From Pseudomonas kielensis (GTDB lineage Bacteria > Pseudomonadota > Gammaproteobacteria > Pseudomonadales > Pseudomonadaceae): a stretch of DNA of 64,000 nucleotides. Shown here piece after piece: positions 10,925-18,498 of the stretch. How positions within the stretch are numbered: position 1 is the stretch's first letter; every line of letters starts with the position of its first letter. The notes beneath the pieces are model-generated. The model saw only the letters and a program-made list of their open reading frames with translations. It ran no database searches and was not told where the DNA came from. The translations under genes and the position numbers were made by a program. The stretch is from positions 28,761-92,760 of the forward strand of contig NZ_JACMYG010000024.1 in the NCBI RefSeq assembly GCF_014236655.1, given 5' to 3'.

Positions 10925-11341
10925 TCAGCCCTCACTGGTGGTACAGCCCTTGGGCGAATAGTCCGCGGCTACCGTGGTCGCGCAACTCCAGCTGCCCGCT
11001 TCGGAACGCGACAGGGTGAGGGTGCGGTTGAGCACCGGGCCTGGCGCGTTGACCAGGGTGCAGCCGAGGTTGCCTAACCCGGAAGCGCCCTTGCCCGCCG
11101 CCGAGATCGTGCAATGGCTGGTGGTCGCGCTGGCGCCGAGTCGTTCCAGGGTCGGATCGGCCCCCTGATTGATGACGTCTTCGAATGACACCCTGAGCGC
11201 CGAGATCTCGGCCAGTCCGGCCGTGACCTTGGCCCGCGCCTGATATTTGGAATACAGCGGCAATGCCACCGTGACCAGAATGCCAATGATCGCCACCACG
11301 ATCAGCAGTTCGATCAGGCTAAATCCCCTTTGTCCCTTCAT
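10925..11341 (-). CDS. pilA: type IV major pilin
   Basis: PilA is the structural subunit of the type IV pilus. The type III prepilin leader MKGQRG precedes the cleavage point G|FSLIELLIVVAIIGILV, with Glu5 present. The long hydrophobic helix is followed by a globular domain with four Cys (SHC, LGC, WSC, KGC). The last pair, CATTVAADYSPKGC, forms the C-terminal disulfide loop typical of pseudomonad pilins. At 138 residues the length is normal. The start follows AAAGGGAG. A sigma-54 promoter lies 55 bp upstream. The gene is divergent from pilC; in PAO1 pilB occupies the next position. Confidence 0.93.
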   Translation of the reverse strand: MKGQRGFSLIELLIVVAIIGILVTVALPLYSKYQARAKVTAGLAEISALRVSFEDVINQGADPTLERLGASATTSHCTISAAGKGASGLGNLGCTLVNAPGPVLNRTLTLSRSEAGSWSCATTVAADYSPKGCTTSEG

Positions 11342-11395
11342 GGCTGCAACTCCCTTTTTGCATGAGGCGAACGCTCATGCTCGGCAGCGGATAAC

Positions 11396-11410
11396 GCACA
11401 GCCCATGCCA
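11396..11410 (-). promoter_or_regulatory. sigma-54 -24/-12 promoter of pilA
   Basis: On the minus strand the 15-mer TGGCATGGGCTGTGC fits TGGCAC-N5-TTGC, with the invariant GG and GC exactly 12 bases apart. It lies 55-69 bases before the pilA ATG. pilA is sigma-54 dependent in P. aeruginosa, so position and motif agree. Confidence 0.75.
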
Positions 11411-11484
11411 AGTCCGTCAGCCCTTGCAGACCGGGCAGCGAAGCCGGGTTCCCCCCATCCAAGGCGTTGCAAAACCGCACTAAC

Positions 11485-11499
11485 TGACACTATTTGTCA
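11485..11499 (-). promoter_or_regulatory. candidate PilR enhancer site upstream of pilA
   Basis: TGACA-CTATT-TGTCA is a perfect inverted repeat about 75-90 bp upstream of the -24 element, in the usual range for a sigma-54 enhancer. Published PilR sites contain (C/G)TGTC; the minus strand here reads AGTGTCA. Assignment to PilR is inference. Confidence 0.45.
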
Positions 11500-11577
11500 C
11501 TGCAGCGCGCCCGCACAACGTCCGCCCTTGGCTAGGCTTGCAGCGCAAGCAGCCGATAGGTCATCAAGGATCGAGAC

Positions 11578-12795
11578 ATGCCGTTCAAAGCAACAAAGGT
11601 CAGCCTGTACGCCTGGCAAGGCACCGATAGAACAGGCCGCAAAATGTCCGGTGAATCGAGCGCGCAGAATCCGGCCCAGATCAAGGCCCGGTTGCGCCAA
11701 CGCGGCATCATCCCGGGCAAGGTACGGAAAAAGTTCGCCCCCCTGTTCCGCGCAGGCCAGCGGGTCACGGCCCAGGATATCGCGCTCTTCACCCGGCAAA
11801 TGGCGACCCTGCTCAAGGCCGGGGTGCCGTTGCTGCAGGCCTTCGACATCATCGCCGAAGGCTTCGATAACCCACGTATGCGTTGCCTGCTGGAGGGCTT
11901 GAAACAGGACGTGATGGCCGGCAGCAGCCTGACCAGTGCCTTGCGCAAAAAGCCGCAACACTTCGACGAGCTCTACTGCAACCTGATTGACGCCGGCGAA
12001 CAGGCAGGCGCCCTCGACACCTTGCTGGAGCGGGTGGCGAGCGACCGGGAAAAAAGTCAACGACTCAAGGCGCGGATGCGCAAAGCCATGACCTACCCGC
12101 TGGCGGTGCTCCTGGTGGCCGTGATCGTCAGCGCCATCCTGTTACTCAAGGTGGTGCCGCAGTTCGAAGTGATGTTCCACGGTTTTGGCGCCGAACTTCC
12201 CGCACTGACCCGCAGCGTGATCGGGCTCGCCGAATACCTGCGGCACAGCGGGTGGCTGCTGCTGGGTGGGCTGCTCGCTGCTGCGCTGGGCGTGCACCAG
12301 GCCCAACGCCGCTCCTCGAGGTTTCGCGACTGGCTGCAGACTCGCTGGCTGGATCTGCCAATTGTCGGCCCCCTGCTGCGAAAGTCGGCGGTCGCTCGTT
12401 ATGCCCGGACGTTATCGACCACCTTCGCCGCCGGGGTGCCGCTGCTGGAAGCCTTGGATTCGGTGGCCGGAGCCACCGGCAACCGGCTGTTCAAACAGGC
12501 GGTGCTGATGATTCGCCAGGAGGTGTGTACCGGCATGCAGTTGCATGTGGCGATGCGCAACAGTGGGGTATTTCCCAACCTGGCGATCCAGATGACCGCG
12601 ATTGGCGAAGAATCCGGGGCGCTGGACGAAATGCTCGGCAACGTCGCGGGCTACTATGAAGGCGAAGTCGAGTCCCTGGTCGATCACCTGACCAGTCTGC
12701 TGGAACCTCTTATCATGGGGGTACTTGGCGTAATCGTCGGCGGGCTGGTGGTTGCCATGTACCTGCCCATTTTCCAACTTGGTACGGCGATCTGA
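11578..12795 (+). CDS. pilC: type IV pilus inner-membrane platform protein PilC
   Basis: PilC is the inner-membrane core of the pilus motor, coupling the PilB/PilT ATPases to pilin movement. The 405-residue length is normal for the T2SS-F/PilC family. Two GspF repeats are visible: FTRQMATLLKAGVPLLQAFDIIAEG (about 70) and YARTLSTTFAAGVPLLEALDSVAGATG (about 272). Membrane segments lie near 172-195, 222-242 and 377-400. The ATG follows AAGGA. The gene heads pilC-pilD-coaE-yacG. The pilB ATPase gene normally found immediately upstream is missing, leaving only a 236-bp gap to pilA. Confidence 0.93.
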   Translation: MPFKATKVSLYAWQGTDRTGRKMSGESSAQNPAQIKARLRQRGIIPGKVRKKFAPLFRAGQRVTAQDIALFTRQMATLLKAGVPLLQAFDIIAEGFDNPRMRCLLEGLKQDVMAGSSLTSALRKKPQHFDELYCNLIDAGEQAGALDTLLERVASDREKSQRLKARMRKAMTYPLAVLLVAVIVSAILLLKVVPQFEVMFHGFGAELPALTRSVIGLAEYLRHSGWLLLGGLLAAALGVHQAQRRSSRFRDWLQTRWLDLPIVGPLLRKSAVARYARTLSTTFAAGVPLLEALDSVAGATGNRLFKQAVLMIRQEVCTGMQLHVAMRNSGVFPNLAIQMTAIGEESGALDEMLGNVAGYYEGEVESLVDHLTSLLEPLIMGVLGVIVGGLVVAMYLPIFQLGTAI

Positions 12796-12797
12796 AC

Positions 12798-13670
12798 ATG
12801 CCCTTGAGTGAATTTCTCACCAGCTACCCGACGGCCTTCGTGGTCCTGGCCCTCGGGCTGGGGCTGGTGGTCGGCAGCTTTCTCAACGTCCTGGTCTGGC
12901 GCCTGCCAAAGATGCTGGCACGGGATTGGCGCCAGCAGGCCCGGGACATCCTCGAACTACCCGCCGAGCCCCCCGGCCCCACCTACAACCTGATGCTGCC
13001 CCACTCCCATTGCCCCCACTGCCGCCATCCTCTGCGTGCCTGGGAGAACATTCCACTGCTCAGCTACCTGATACTGCGTGGACGGTGCGCACGTTGCAAA
13101 ACCCCCATCAGTGCCCGTTACCCGCTGGTCGAGCTCAGTTGCGCGCTGCTCTGCGGGTTCATCGCCTGGCACCTGGGCTTTGGCTGGCAGACCGCGGGGC
13201 TGCTGGTGTTGAGCTGGGGCCTGTTGGCCCTGTGCCTGATCGACGCCGACCATCAGTTGCTGCCCGACGTACTGGTCATGCCGCTGCTGTGGCTGGGGGT
13301 GATCGTCAACGCGTTCGAGCTGTTCGTGCCACTGCAGGACGCCGTGTGGGGCGCCGTGGCCGGCTACCTGAGCTTGTGGACGGTGTATTGGCTGTTCAGG
13401 TTGATCACCGGCAAGGAAGGCATCGGCCATGGCGACTTCAAGCTCCTGGCGATGCTGGGGGCCTGGGGCGGCTGGCAGATCCTGCCGCTGACGATCCTGC
13501 TGGCCTCGCTGGTGGGGGCCGTCAGCGGGCTGCTCTGGCTGCGCTGGAAACGGGCGAAAACCTCGACGCCGATCCCCTTCGGTCCCTATCTGGCAATTGC
13601 CGGCTGGATTGCCTTGCTCTGGGGTGGTCAAATAACCGACTTCTATTGGCAGTTTGTCGGTTTGCAATGA
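12798..13670 (+). CDS. pilD: prepilin peptidase / N-methyltransferase
   Basis: PilD cleaves leader peptides from type IV prepilins and type II secretion pseudopilins and N-methylates the new terminus. The 290-residue membrane protein has the cytoplasmic four-Cys zinc site (CPHC...CARC, about 72-100). The aspartyl protease residues are in LIDADHQLLPD (about 149) and GIGHGDFKLLAMLGAWGG (about 211), and there are several membrane helices. It begins 2 bases after pilC. Because PilD also serves type II secretion, it may be kept under selection even if pili are lost. Confidence 0.95.
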   Translation: MPLSEFLTSYPTAFVVLALGLGLVVGSFLNVLVWRLPKMLARDWRQQARDILELPAEPPGPTYNLMLPHSHCPHCRHPLRAWENIPLLSYLILRGRCARCKTPISARYPLVELSCALLCGFIAWHLGFGWQTAGLLVLSWGLLALCLIDADHQLLPDVLVMPLLWLGVIVNAFELFVPLQDAVWGAVAGYLSLWTVYWLFRLITGKEGIGHGDFKLLAMLGAWGGWQILPLTILLASLVGAVSGLLWLRWKRAKTSTPIPFGPYLAIAGWIALLWGGQITDFYWQFVGLQ

Positions 13671-14290
13671 ATACCCCTGTGGAACAACCCTGGATTCTCG
13701 GCCTCACCGGTGGCATCGGTAGCGGCAAAAGCGCGGCGGCCCAGCATTTCATCGACCTCGGTATCCATGCGGTGGATGCCGATCATGCCGCGCGCTGGGT
13801 GGTCGAGCCCGGTCGCCCGGCGCTGGCGCAGATAGCCGAGCACTTCGGTGACGGCGTTTTGCAGGCAGATGGCCAACTGGACCGGGCGGCACTGCGCAAG
13901 CTGATCTTCGAAATCCCCGAGGAGCGCCGCTGGCTGGAAAAGCTCCTGCATCCATTGATCGCCGAGGAAATCGCCGCGCACCTGGCGCGGGCCAAATCCC
14001 CCTACGCGATCCTGGTGTCACCCTTGCTGATCGAGTCCGGACAGTTCGCCATGACCCAGCGGGTGCTGGTGATCGATGCCCCCGAACACCTCCAGATCGA
14101 ACGCACCCTGCAGCGCGACCAGACCAGCGAACAGCAGGTCCAGGCGATCCTCAAGGCGCAGTCCAGCCGTCAGGAGCGCCTGCGCCATGCCGACGATGTG
14201 GTGGTCAATGACCGCGACCTCGCCTGGCTGCACAGCGAAGTCGAACGCCTGCATCACTTTTACCTAACTTTGCGTGGAGGCCAGTCATGA
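13667..14290 (+). CDS. coaE: dephospho-CoA kinase
   Basis: CoaE phosphorylates dephospho-CoA in the last step of coenzyme A synthesis. The P-loop GLTGGIGSGKS is at about residues 12-22, followed by the family DADHAARWVVEPG and LLHPLI motifs and the lid region near SPLLIESG. At 207 residues it is full length. The ATG overlaps the pilD stop (ATGA), and the stop overlaps the yacG ATG in the same way, so pilC-pilD-coaE-yacG reads as one coupled operon. Confidence 0.95.
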   Translation: MNTPVEQPWILGLTGGIGSGKSAAAQHFIDLGIHAVDADHAARWVVEPGRPALAQIAEHFGDGVLQADGQLDRAALRKLIFEIPEERRWLEKLLHPLIAEEIAAHLARAKSPYAILVSPLLIESGQFAMTQRVLVIDAPEHLQIERTLQRDQTSEQQVQAILKAQSSRQERLRHADDVVVNDRDLAWLHSEVERLHHFYLTLRGGQS

Positions 14291-14487
14291 GCCAACCCCC
14301 TGTCGTCACCTGCCCAACCTGCGGCGCCCCCGTGGAATGGAGCGCCAGCAGCACCTTCCGGCCGTTTTGCTCGGACCGCTGCAAACTCATCGACCTCGGC
14401 GCCTGGGCCTCGGAAGAACACAAAATCCCGGTCAGCCCGGACGCCGAAGACGATCTGTTCAGTGAAGATTTCGAACCGCGCCACTAA
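14287..14487 (+). CDS. yacG: DNA gyrase inhibitor YacG
   Basis: A 66-residue zinc protein that in E. coli binds GyrB and blocks DNA binding by gyrase. The four zinc ligands are Cys9, Cys12, Cys28 and Cys32 (CPTC...FCSDRC), followed by KLIDLGAWASEEHKIP, which is diagnostic. It is translationally coupled to coaE. Its last 4 bases overlap the end of the convergent gene that follows. Confidence 0.95.
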   Translation: MSQPPVVTCPTCGAPVEWSASSTFRPFCSDRCKLIDLGAWASEEHKIPVSPDAEDDLFSEDFEPRH

Positions 14488-14699
14488 GGCCGCATGAAGC
14501 TGTAGTCGGCACTGTCATCGAGGTTCTCGGCCAGGAACTGCAGCTCATCGGCCAGGTCCTCGACACTGCGCACCGCCTTGCTCTCCTCGACCACCGCGCT
14601 GAGCAAGGCGCGCAGGCTCAACCCCGGTTCAAAACCGGCTGCCTCCGCCGATGCCAGACTGTCGCGCAACTCTTGCCTCGCCCACTGGTAAACGCTCAT
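14484..14699 (-). CDS. small conserved hypothetical protein
   Basis: A 71-residue acidic, mostly helical protein without signal peptide or membrane segment (MSVYQWARQELRDSLASAEA...EDLADELQFLAENLDDSADYSFMRP). I recognise it only as a conserved neighbour of yacG in Pseudomonas. ATG 14699 is preceded by CAGGAG 7 bases upstream, so it is preferred over the in-frame 14729 start. It is convergent with yacG (4-base overlap) and in the same direction as the permease gene behind it. Confidence 0.75.
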   Translation of the reverse strand: MSVYQWARQELRDSLASAEAAGFEPGLSLRALLSAVVEESKAVRSVEDLADELQFLAENLDDSADYSFMRP

Positions 14700-14762
14700 G
14701 CCGCTGCTCCTGAGGATTTTTCGGAGCATAGGTGCGTCTGTTCGCCAGCCTGTTGATAAAGA

Positions 14763-15449
14763 TCAAGACTTGTCTTCGTCTTTCCACGGCGCCGACAGGT
14801 AACGGGTGCGGTTGAAGGTCTCCAGCCACTCGGGGCAGAACACCACCAGGGCGCTGATCACCATGCCGTTGATAAAGGCTTCGGGAAAGATGATCAGCCA
14901 CAGGTAGCCGACAAAATCCTCAAGCCATTCCGGCAGCGCAAAACGCTCGTCGAACCACAGCACGCCCAACGCCAGCAACAGGCAGAGCAGCGCCGACAAG
15001 GCGGCGGCAAAAAAACCCGAGCAAAAGATATACACAAACGGATTACGCGGTTGCGCGCGCTCCACCAGCAGGGCGCAGCCTTCGGTGACCAGTACCGGCA
15101 GCAGGATCAGCAAGGCACCGTTGACTCCCATCGCCGCAAGGTCCTGGCGCCCCAGCAGCACCAGGCCGATCTGGGCGACCAGCCCGCCGACGATCGCCAG
15201 GGGCCAGTCCAGCAGCAGGGTGACGGCGGTCATGCCGATGAAGTGATAGGACACGCCGGTGTCGAAGTCACGCCGCACCAGCCAGAGCAGGAACAACGCG
15301 AACACCGTGCCGAACAGCAGGTGCTGGCGCCGGCTGTCGCTGAACAGTTCGACCCAGGGCGCGCGCGCTATCGCCCAGAGCAACACCGGCACGTAAAGCA
15401 ACCACCCCACGGTGAGGGTGAACGGTGACAGCAGTTCGGCACCGATCAT
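14763..15449 (-). CDS. CbiM-like energy-coupling factor transporter permease
   Basis: A 228-residue membrane protein with about six hydrophobic segments. It is related to the CbiM/COG3235 substrate-binding permeases of ECF transporters: WLLYVPVLLWAIARAPW at the N-terminus, YHFIGMTAVTLLLDWPLAIVGG in the middle, and a C-terminal FPEAFINGMVISALVVF helix. CbiM proteins bind Ni or Co through a free N-terminal MHI motif; here the N-terminus is MIGAE, so metal transport is doubtful. No partner ATPase gene is adjacent. ATG 15449 follows GGAGG and overlaps the stop of a tiny upstream ORF. Confidence 0.78.
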   Translation of the reverse strand: MIGAELLSPFTLTVGWLLYVPVLLWAIARAPWVELFSDSRRQHLLFGTVFALFLLWLVRRDFDTGVSYHFIGMTAVTLLLDWPLAIVGGLVAQIGLVLLGRQDLAAMGVNGALLILLPVLVTEGCALLVERAQPRNPFVYIFCSGFFAAALSALLCLLLALGVLWFDERFALPEWLEDFVGYLWLIIFPEAFINGMVISALVVFCPEWLETFNRTRYLSAPWKDEDKS

Positions 15450-15487
15450 GCCGGGACCTCCATCCACCCTGTTACGCAGACCTTCAC
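15446..15487 (-). CDS. possible 13-codon upstream ORF coupled to the permease gene
   Basis: GTG start, peptide MKVCVTGWMEVPA, with AAGGAG 7 bases upstream. Its TGA overlaps the permease ATG (ATGA). The arrangement fits a translated leader feeding ribosomes to the permease start. It is very short and could be chance. Confidence 0.3.
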   Translation of the reverse strand: MKVCVTGWMEVPA

Positions 15488-15679
15488 GTCAGACTCCTTG
15501 GCGAAACCGAACAGGCCATCAGTCTACACCGCCCGGATGCCCCCTGGCGCACTGCCACAGGCCCTCCGAGAGCGGTGACTGTTACATCTGCTGCAAGACT
15601 GCATCCGGTTTTACCCCCTTTTTCAGCGGCCGGCGAAGACTAAACTTCAGGCATCGAGATCCACACGGAGTACCGCACG

Positions 15680-15919
15680 ATGAAAAGCCTGATCAGCCTG
15701 TTGCTGGCCCTGGTCGCCACCTCGGCCCTGGCCGCCGGTAATGAACCGCCTGCCACTCCCTACGACCCGGCGCAGCCGCTGGATATCGCCAAGGTGGTTT
15801 CGGTCTCCGACACCGCCGGCGGCTGTGGCGTAGTGCCGGCGAGCATGGTCTATGTCGACCACCAGGGCCAGACACACCGGGTGTCTTATCAGGTCATGGG
15901 CGACTGCAGCGGCTCATAA
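15680..15919 (+). CDS. DUF2790 periplasmic protein
   Basis: A 79-residue exported protein: signal peptide MKSLISLLLALVATSALAA, then the DUF2790 core YDPAQPLDIAKVVSVSD...CGVVPASMVYVDHQGQTHRVSYQVMGDC. Two Cys in the mature part could form a disulfide. The family is almost confined to Pseudomonas and its function is unknown. The stop overlaps the convergent benF stop by 6 bases, which suggests that the accessory ben block was placed tightly against it. Confidence 0.85.
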   Translation: MKSLISLLLALVATSALAAGNEPPATPYDPAQPLDIAKVVSVSDTAGGCGVVPASMVYVDHQGQTHRVSYQVMGDCSGS

Positions 15920-17182
15920 CAGGCTCCAGGTGTAGCTGAGGATCAGGCGGTTTTCGTCAATGTCACTGCGGTAGTTGGACCGCGCCATCACATTACGCAC
16001 TCGAATCCCCAGGCCCTTGAGGCTGCCGCTCTGCAGCACATAGCCCAGGTCCAGGTCGCGCTCGCGATCCTTGCCTTCATAGCCCTTGCCGGTGTCGACA
16101 TTATTGCCGGTGATGTAACGCACGGTACTGGTCAGCCCCGGTACACCGAGCGCCGCAAAGTCGTAGTCGTAACGTACCTGCCAGGACCGTTCATCGGTGT
16201 AGGCAAACTCGTAGGTGGGCACCTCGTTGCCCAATGGCGAGATATTGGCAAAGACGCGCGGGAAGGCACTGTCACCAAACATGCCCTGATAACCCAGGTA
16301 GAAGGTGTGGCCGCCACGCTTGGCCGACAGCAGGGAGAAGAACGCCTGGTTGTCGATGTTGCCCAGCAGCTTTTTGCCGTCTTGCCGTGAGTCGTAGTAG
16401 CCCAGGTTCGCGCCCAGGGTCCAGTCCCCCAGCGGCTCACTGTGTTTGAGCCCGAGAAAGCGCTGGTTGTAGATATCTTCCAGTTGCCCGTACCAGGCAC
16501 TGAGCGAGCTGCGCTTGTCATTGAACCCGTAGTCGGCCCCGGCAAAGTTGAAGCCGTCGCTGCTGACCTGGCGCTGCGGCACATGACCGAGCATGGCCTG
16601 CATCTTTTCATCTCCGGACTCGTTGCGCAGGCTGGTGGAGTTCAGGTGACCGCCCTGCACGGTCAGGCCATTGAACTCGCTGGAGCTGATGCTCACCCCC
16701 TGGTAGGTGGGCGGCAGCAAGCGGATGTCGCTGAAGGCCAGCACCGGCAAGTTGGGTTGCAGCTCGCCGACCTTGAGCTCGGTTTTCGAGTAGCGCACTT
16801 TCAGCGCCGCCCCCAGGCGACTGTAGTCATCGGCCGCGCGGCCATCGTCCTGCACCGGCAGCAGGCCGGTGTTGACCCGGTCCGGGCTGCTGTCGAGCTT
16901 GAGGCCCAACTGGCCAATGACGTCCACGCCCACCCCGAGGGTGCCCGGGGTGTAGCCAGACTTGAGGTTGAAAATGAAACCCTGGGCCCACTCCTCGGCC
17001 TTGGACTGCTGATTGGCGCCGACGATGTCCGAGAAGTCGCGGCTGAAATAATAATTGCGGGCCTGCAAGGTCGCAGTGGTGTCTTTTACAAAGCCATTGT
17101 CGGCGGCCAGCGCACGGTCGGAAAAACCCGAGGCGAGCGTCAGGGACAACAGCGAAGCGGTTGTGGCGAGAGTCTGTTTCAT
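15914..17182 (-). CDS. benF: OprD-family outer-membrane porin, BenF type
   Basis: A 422-residue porin with signal peptide MKQTLATTASLLSLTLASGFSDRALA, then the OprD-family start (NGFVKDTTATLQARNYYFSRDFSDIVG) and alternating beta strands typical of an 18-strand barrel; it ends YTWSLL. OprD/OpdK-type channels take up carboxylates such as benzoate, vanillate or basic amino acids. The third position in a benK-benE-benF operon points to benzoate uptake through the outer membrane. A 10-bp perfect inverted repeat precedes it (17227-17248). Confidence 0.88.
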   Translation of the reverse strand: MKQTLATTASLLSLTLASGFSDRALAADNGFVKDTTATLQARNYYFSRDFSDIVGANQQSKAEEWAQGFIFNLKSGYTPGTLGVGVDVIGQLGLKLDSSPDRVNTGLLPVQDDGRAADDYSRLGAALKVRYSKTELKVGELQPNLPVLAFSDIRLLPPTYQGVSISSSEFNGLTVQGGHLNSTSLRNESGDEKMQAMLGHVPQRQVSSDGFNFAGADYGFNDKRSSLSAWYGQLEDIYNQRFLGLKHSEPLGDWTLGANLGYYDSRQDGKKLLGNIDNQAFFSLLSAKRGGHTFYLGYQGMFGDSAFPRVFANISPLGNEVPTYEFAYTDERSWQVRYDYDFAALGVPGLTSTVRYITGNNVDTGKGYEGKDRERDLDLGYVLQSGSLKGLGIRVRNVMARSNYRSDIDENRLILSYTWSLL

Positions 17183-17226
17183 CGTTTTGCTCTTATTGTT
17201 ATTGATCGACAGGGTGCAGTGATCCG

Positions 17227-17248
17227 CCCGCAGCGCTGGCGCTGCGGG
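17227..17248 (-). repeat. 10-bp inverted repeat between benE and benF
   Basis: CCCGCAGCGC-TG-GCGCTGCGGG is perfect and lies in the 101-bp benE-benF gap. It has no T run. It could be an mRNA-stabilising or attenuating hairpin that sets porin against transporter levels. Confidence 0.5.
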
Positions 17249-17283
17249 GGAAGGTCAAACGGGTAGGAATCAGTCCAGTGTGG

Positions 17284-18495
17284 TCAGCGCAGGGTGTGCG
17301 GGGCAGGCGTTGCCTTGGTCCCTGGAGCGGCGCGGCGCGCGTTCAACAGCAGGTGGGTGAGCATGCCGAAGATCAGCCCCCAGAACGCGGCGGACAAACC
17401 GAACAGCGACATGCCCGAGGCCGTCGCCAGAAAGGTCACCAGCGCCGCTTCGCGATCGTTGGGCACCGCCATTGCACCGGCCAATGCCCCGGCAATCGCC
17501 CCGAACAGCGCCAGCCCCGCAAGGGCCGCGATCAGCTCTTTGGGGAAGGCCGAAAACAGCGAGACCAAGGTCGCGCCGAAGATCCCCAGCACCAGGTAAC
17601 ACAAGCCGCCAACGACCCCGGCGACATACCGCTTGCCTGGGTCCTCGTGGGCTTCACGGCCGGTGCAGATCGCCGCGGTGATCGCCGCCAGGTTCAAGCC
17701 GTGGCAGCCAAAGGGCGCGAGCAATGCCGTGCCCAGCGCGCTGCTGGCAATGATCGGGCTGGCGGGGGTCGAGTAACCACTGGCCCGCAGCACCGCCATG
17801 CCGGGGACAAACTGCCCCGTCAGTGCCACCATCACCAGCGGCAACGCGATGTTCAAGGTTGCGCTCAGGCTGAATTGCGGGCTTATCCAGACCGGCGTGG
17901 CCAGGCCGATCACCAGCGCGTCGACCCGCAGGTCCCCGGCGAGCATGGCCATGGAGCACCCCACCAGCAGCACCATCAACACCGCGTAACGCGGCATCAG
18001 GCGTTTGCACATCAGGTAGGTGGCAAACATCGCCAGCACCAGCCACGGCTTGCCCTGCAACGACACGAACAGGCCCGTGCCGAAGCTGAACAGAATCCCC
18101 GCCAGCATGGCGGCGGCAATGGCGGCCGGCAGTTTGCTGATGATCCGGTCAAACGCGCCCGAGACCCCAATCAAAAAGATGATCAGGCTGCTGACCAGGT
18201 ACGCCCCCACCGCTTCCGCCATGCTGATCCCCGGCAACAGCGCCACCAGCAGCGCCGAGCCCGGCGCCGACCAGGCGATGATCACCGGCACGCGGTAGCG
18301 CAGGCTCAAGCCGATGCCCAGCAGCGCACTGCCAATGGAAATCGCCCAGACCCACGAGGACAGCACCTCGCGCGACAGATTTGCGGCGTCGGCCGCCTGG
18401 AAAATGATCACCAGGGGGCCGGCATAGGAAATCACCGTGGCAATAAAACCGGCGACTGCCGCCGACAGCGAAAAGTCCCGCAATAGCCCTTTCAT
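17284..18495 (-). CDS. benE: benzoate/H+ symporter BenE
   Basis: A 403-residue inner-membrane transporter of the BenE family, driving benzoate import with the proton gradient. It is hydrophobic throughout with about 12 segments. Family features include SAAVAGFIATVISYAGPLVIIFQAA at the N-terminus, AWSAPGSALL near 75, and a mid-region ASSALGTALLAPFGCHGLNLAAITAAICTG (about 250-280), where the Pro/Gly-rich break is family typical. It starts 4 bases after the benK stop, so the two genes are co-transcribed. Confidence 0.93.
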   Translation of the reverse strand: MKGLLRDFSLSAAVAGFIATVISYAGPLVIIFQAADAANLSREVLSSWVWAISIGSALLGIGLSLRYRVPVIIAWSAPGSALLVALLPGISMAEAVGAYLVSSLIIFLIGVSGAFDRIISKLPAAIAAAMLAGILFSFGTGLFVSLQGKPWLVLAMFATYLMCKRLMPRYAVLMVLLVGCSMAMLAGDLRVDALVIGLATPVWISPQFSLSATLNIALPLVMVALTGQFVPGMAVLRASGYSTPASPIIASSALGTALLAPFGCHGLNLAAITAAICTGREAHEDPGKRYVAGVVGGLCYLVLGIFGATLVSLFSAFPKELIAALAGLALFGAIAGALAGAMAVPNDREAALVTFLATASGMSLFGLSAAFWGLIFGMLTHLLLNARRAAPGTKATPAPHTLR

Positions 18496-18498
18496 GCT

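Noticed and set aside
15450..15679. Cobalamin riboswitch upstream of the CbiM-like permease
   Set aside because: I looked for the B12-box-type conserved core on the minus strand and did not find it.
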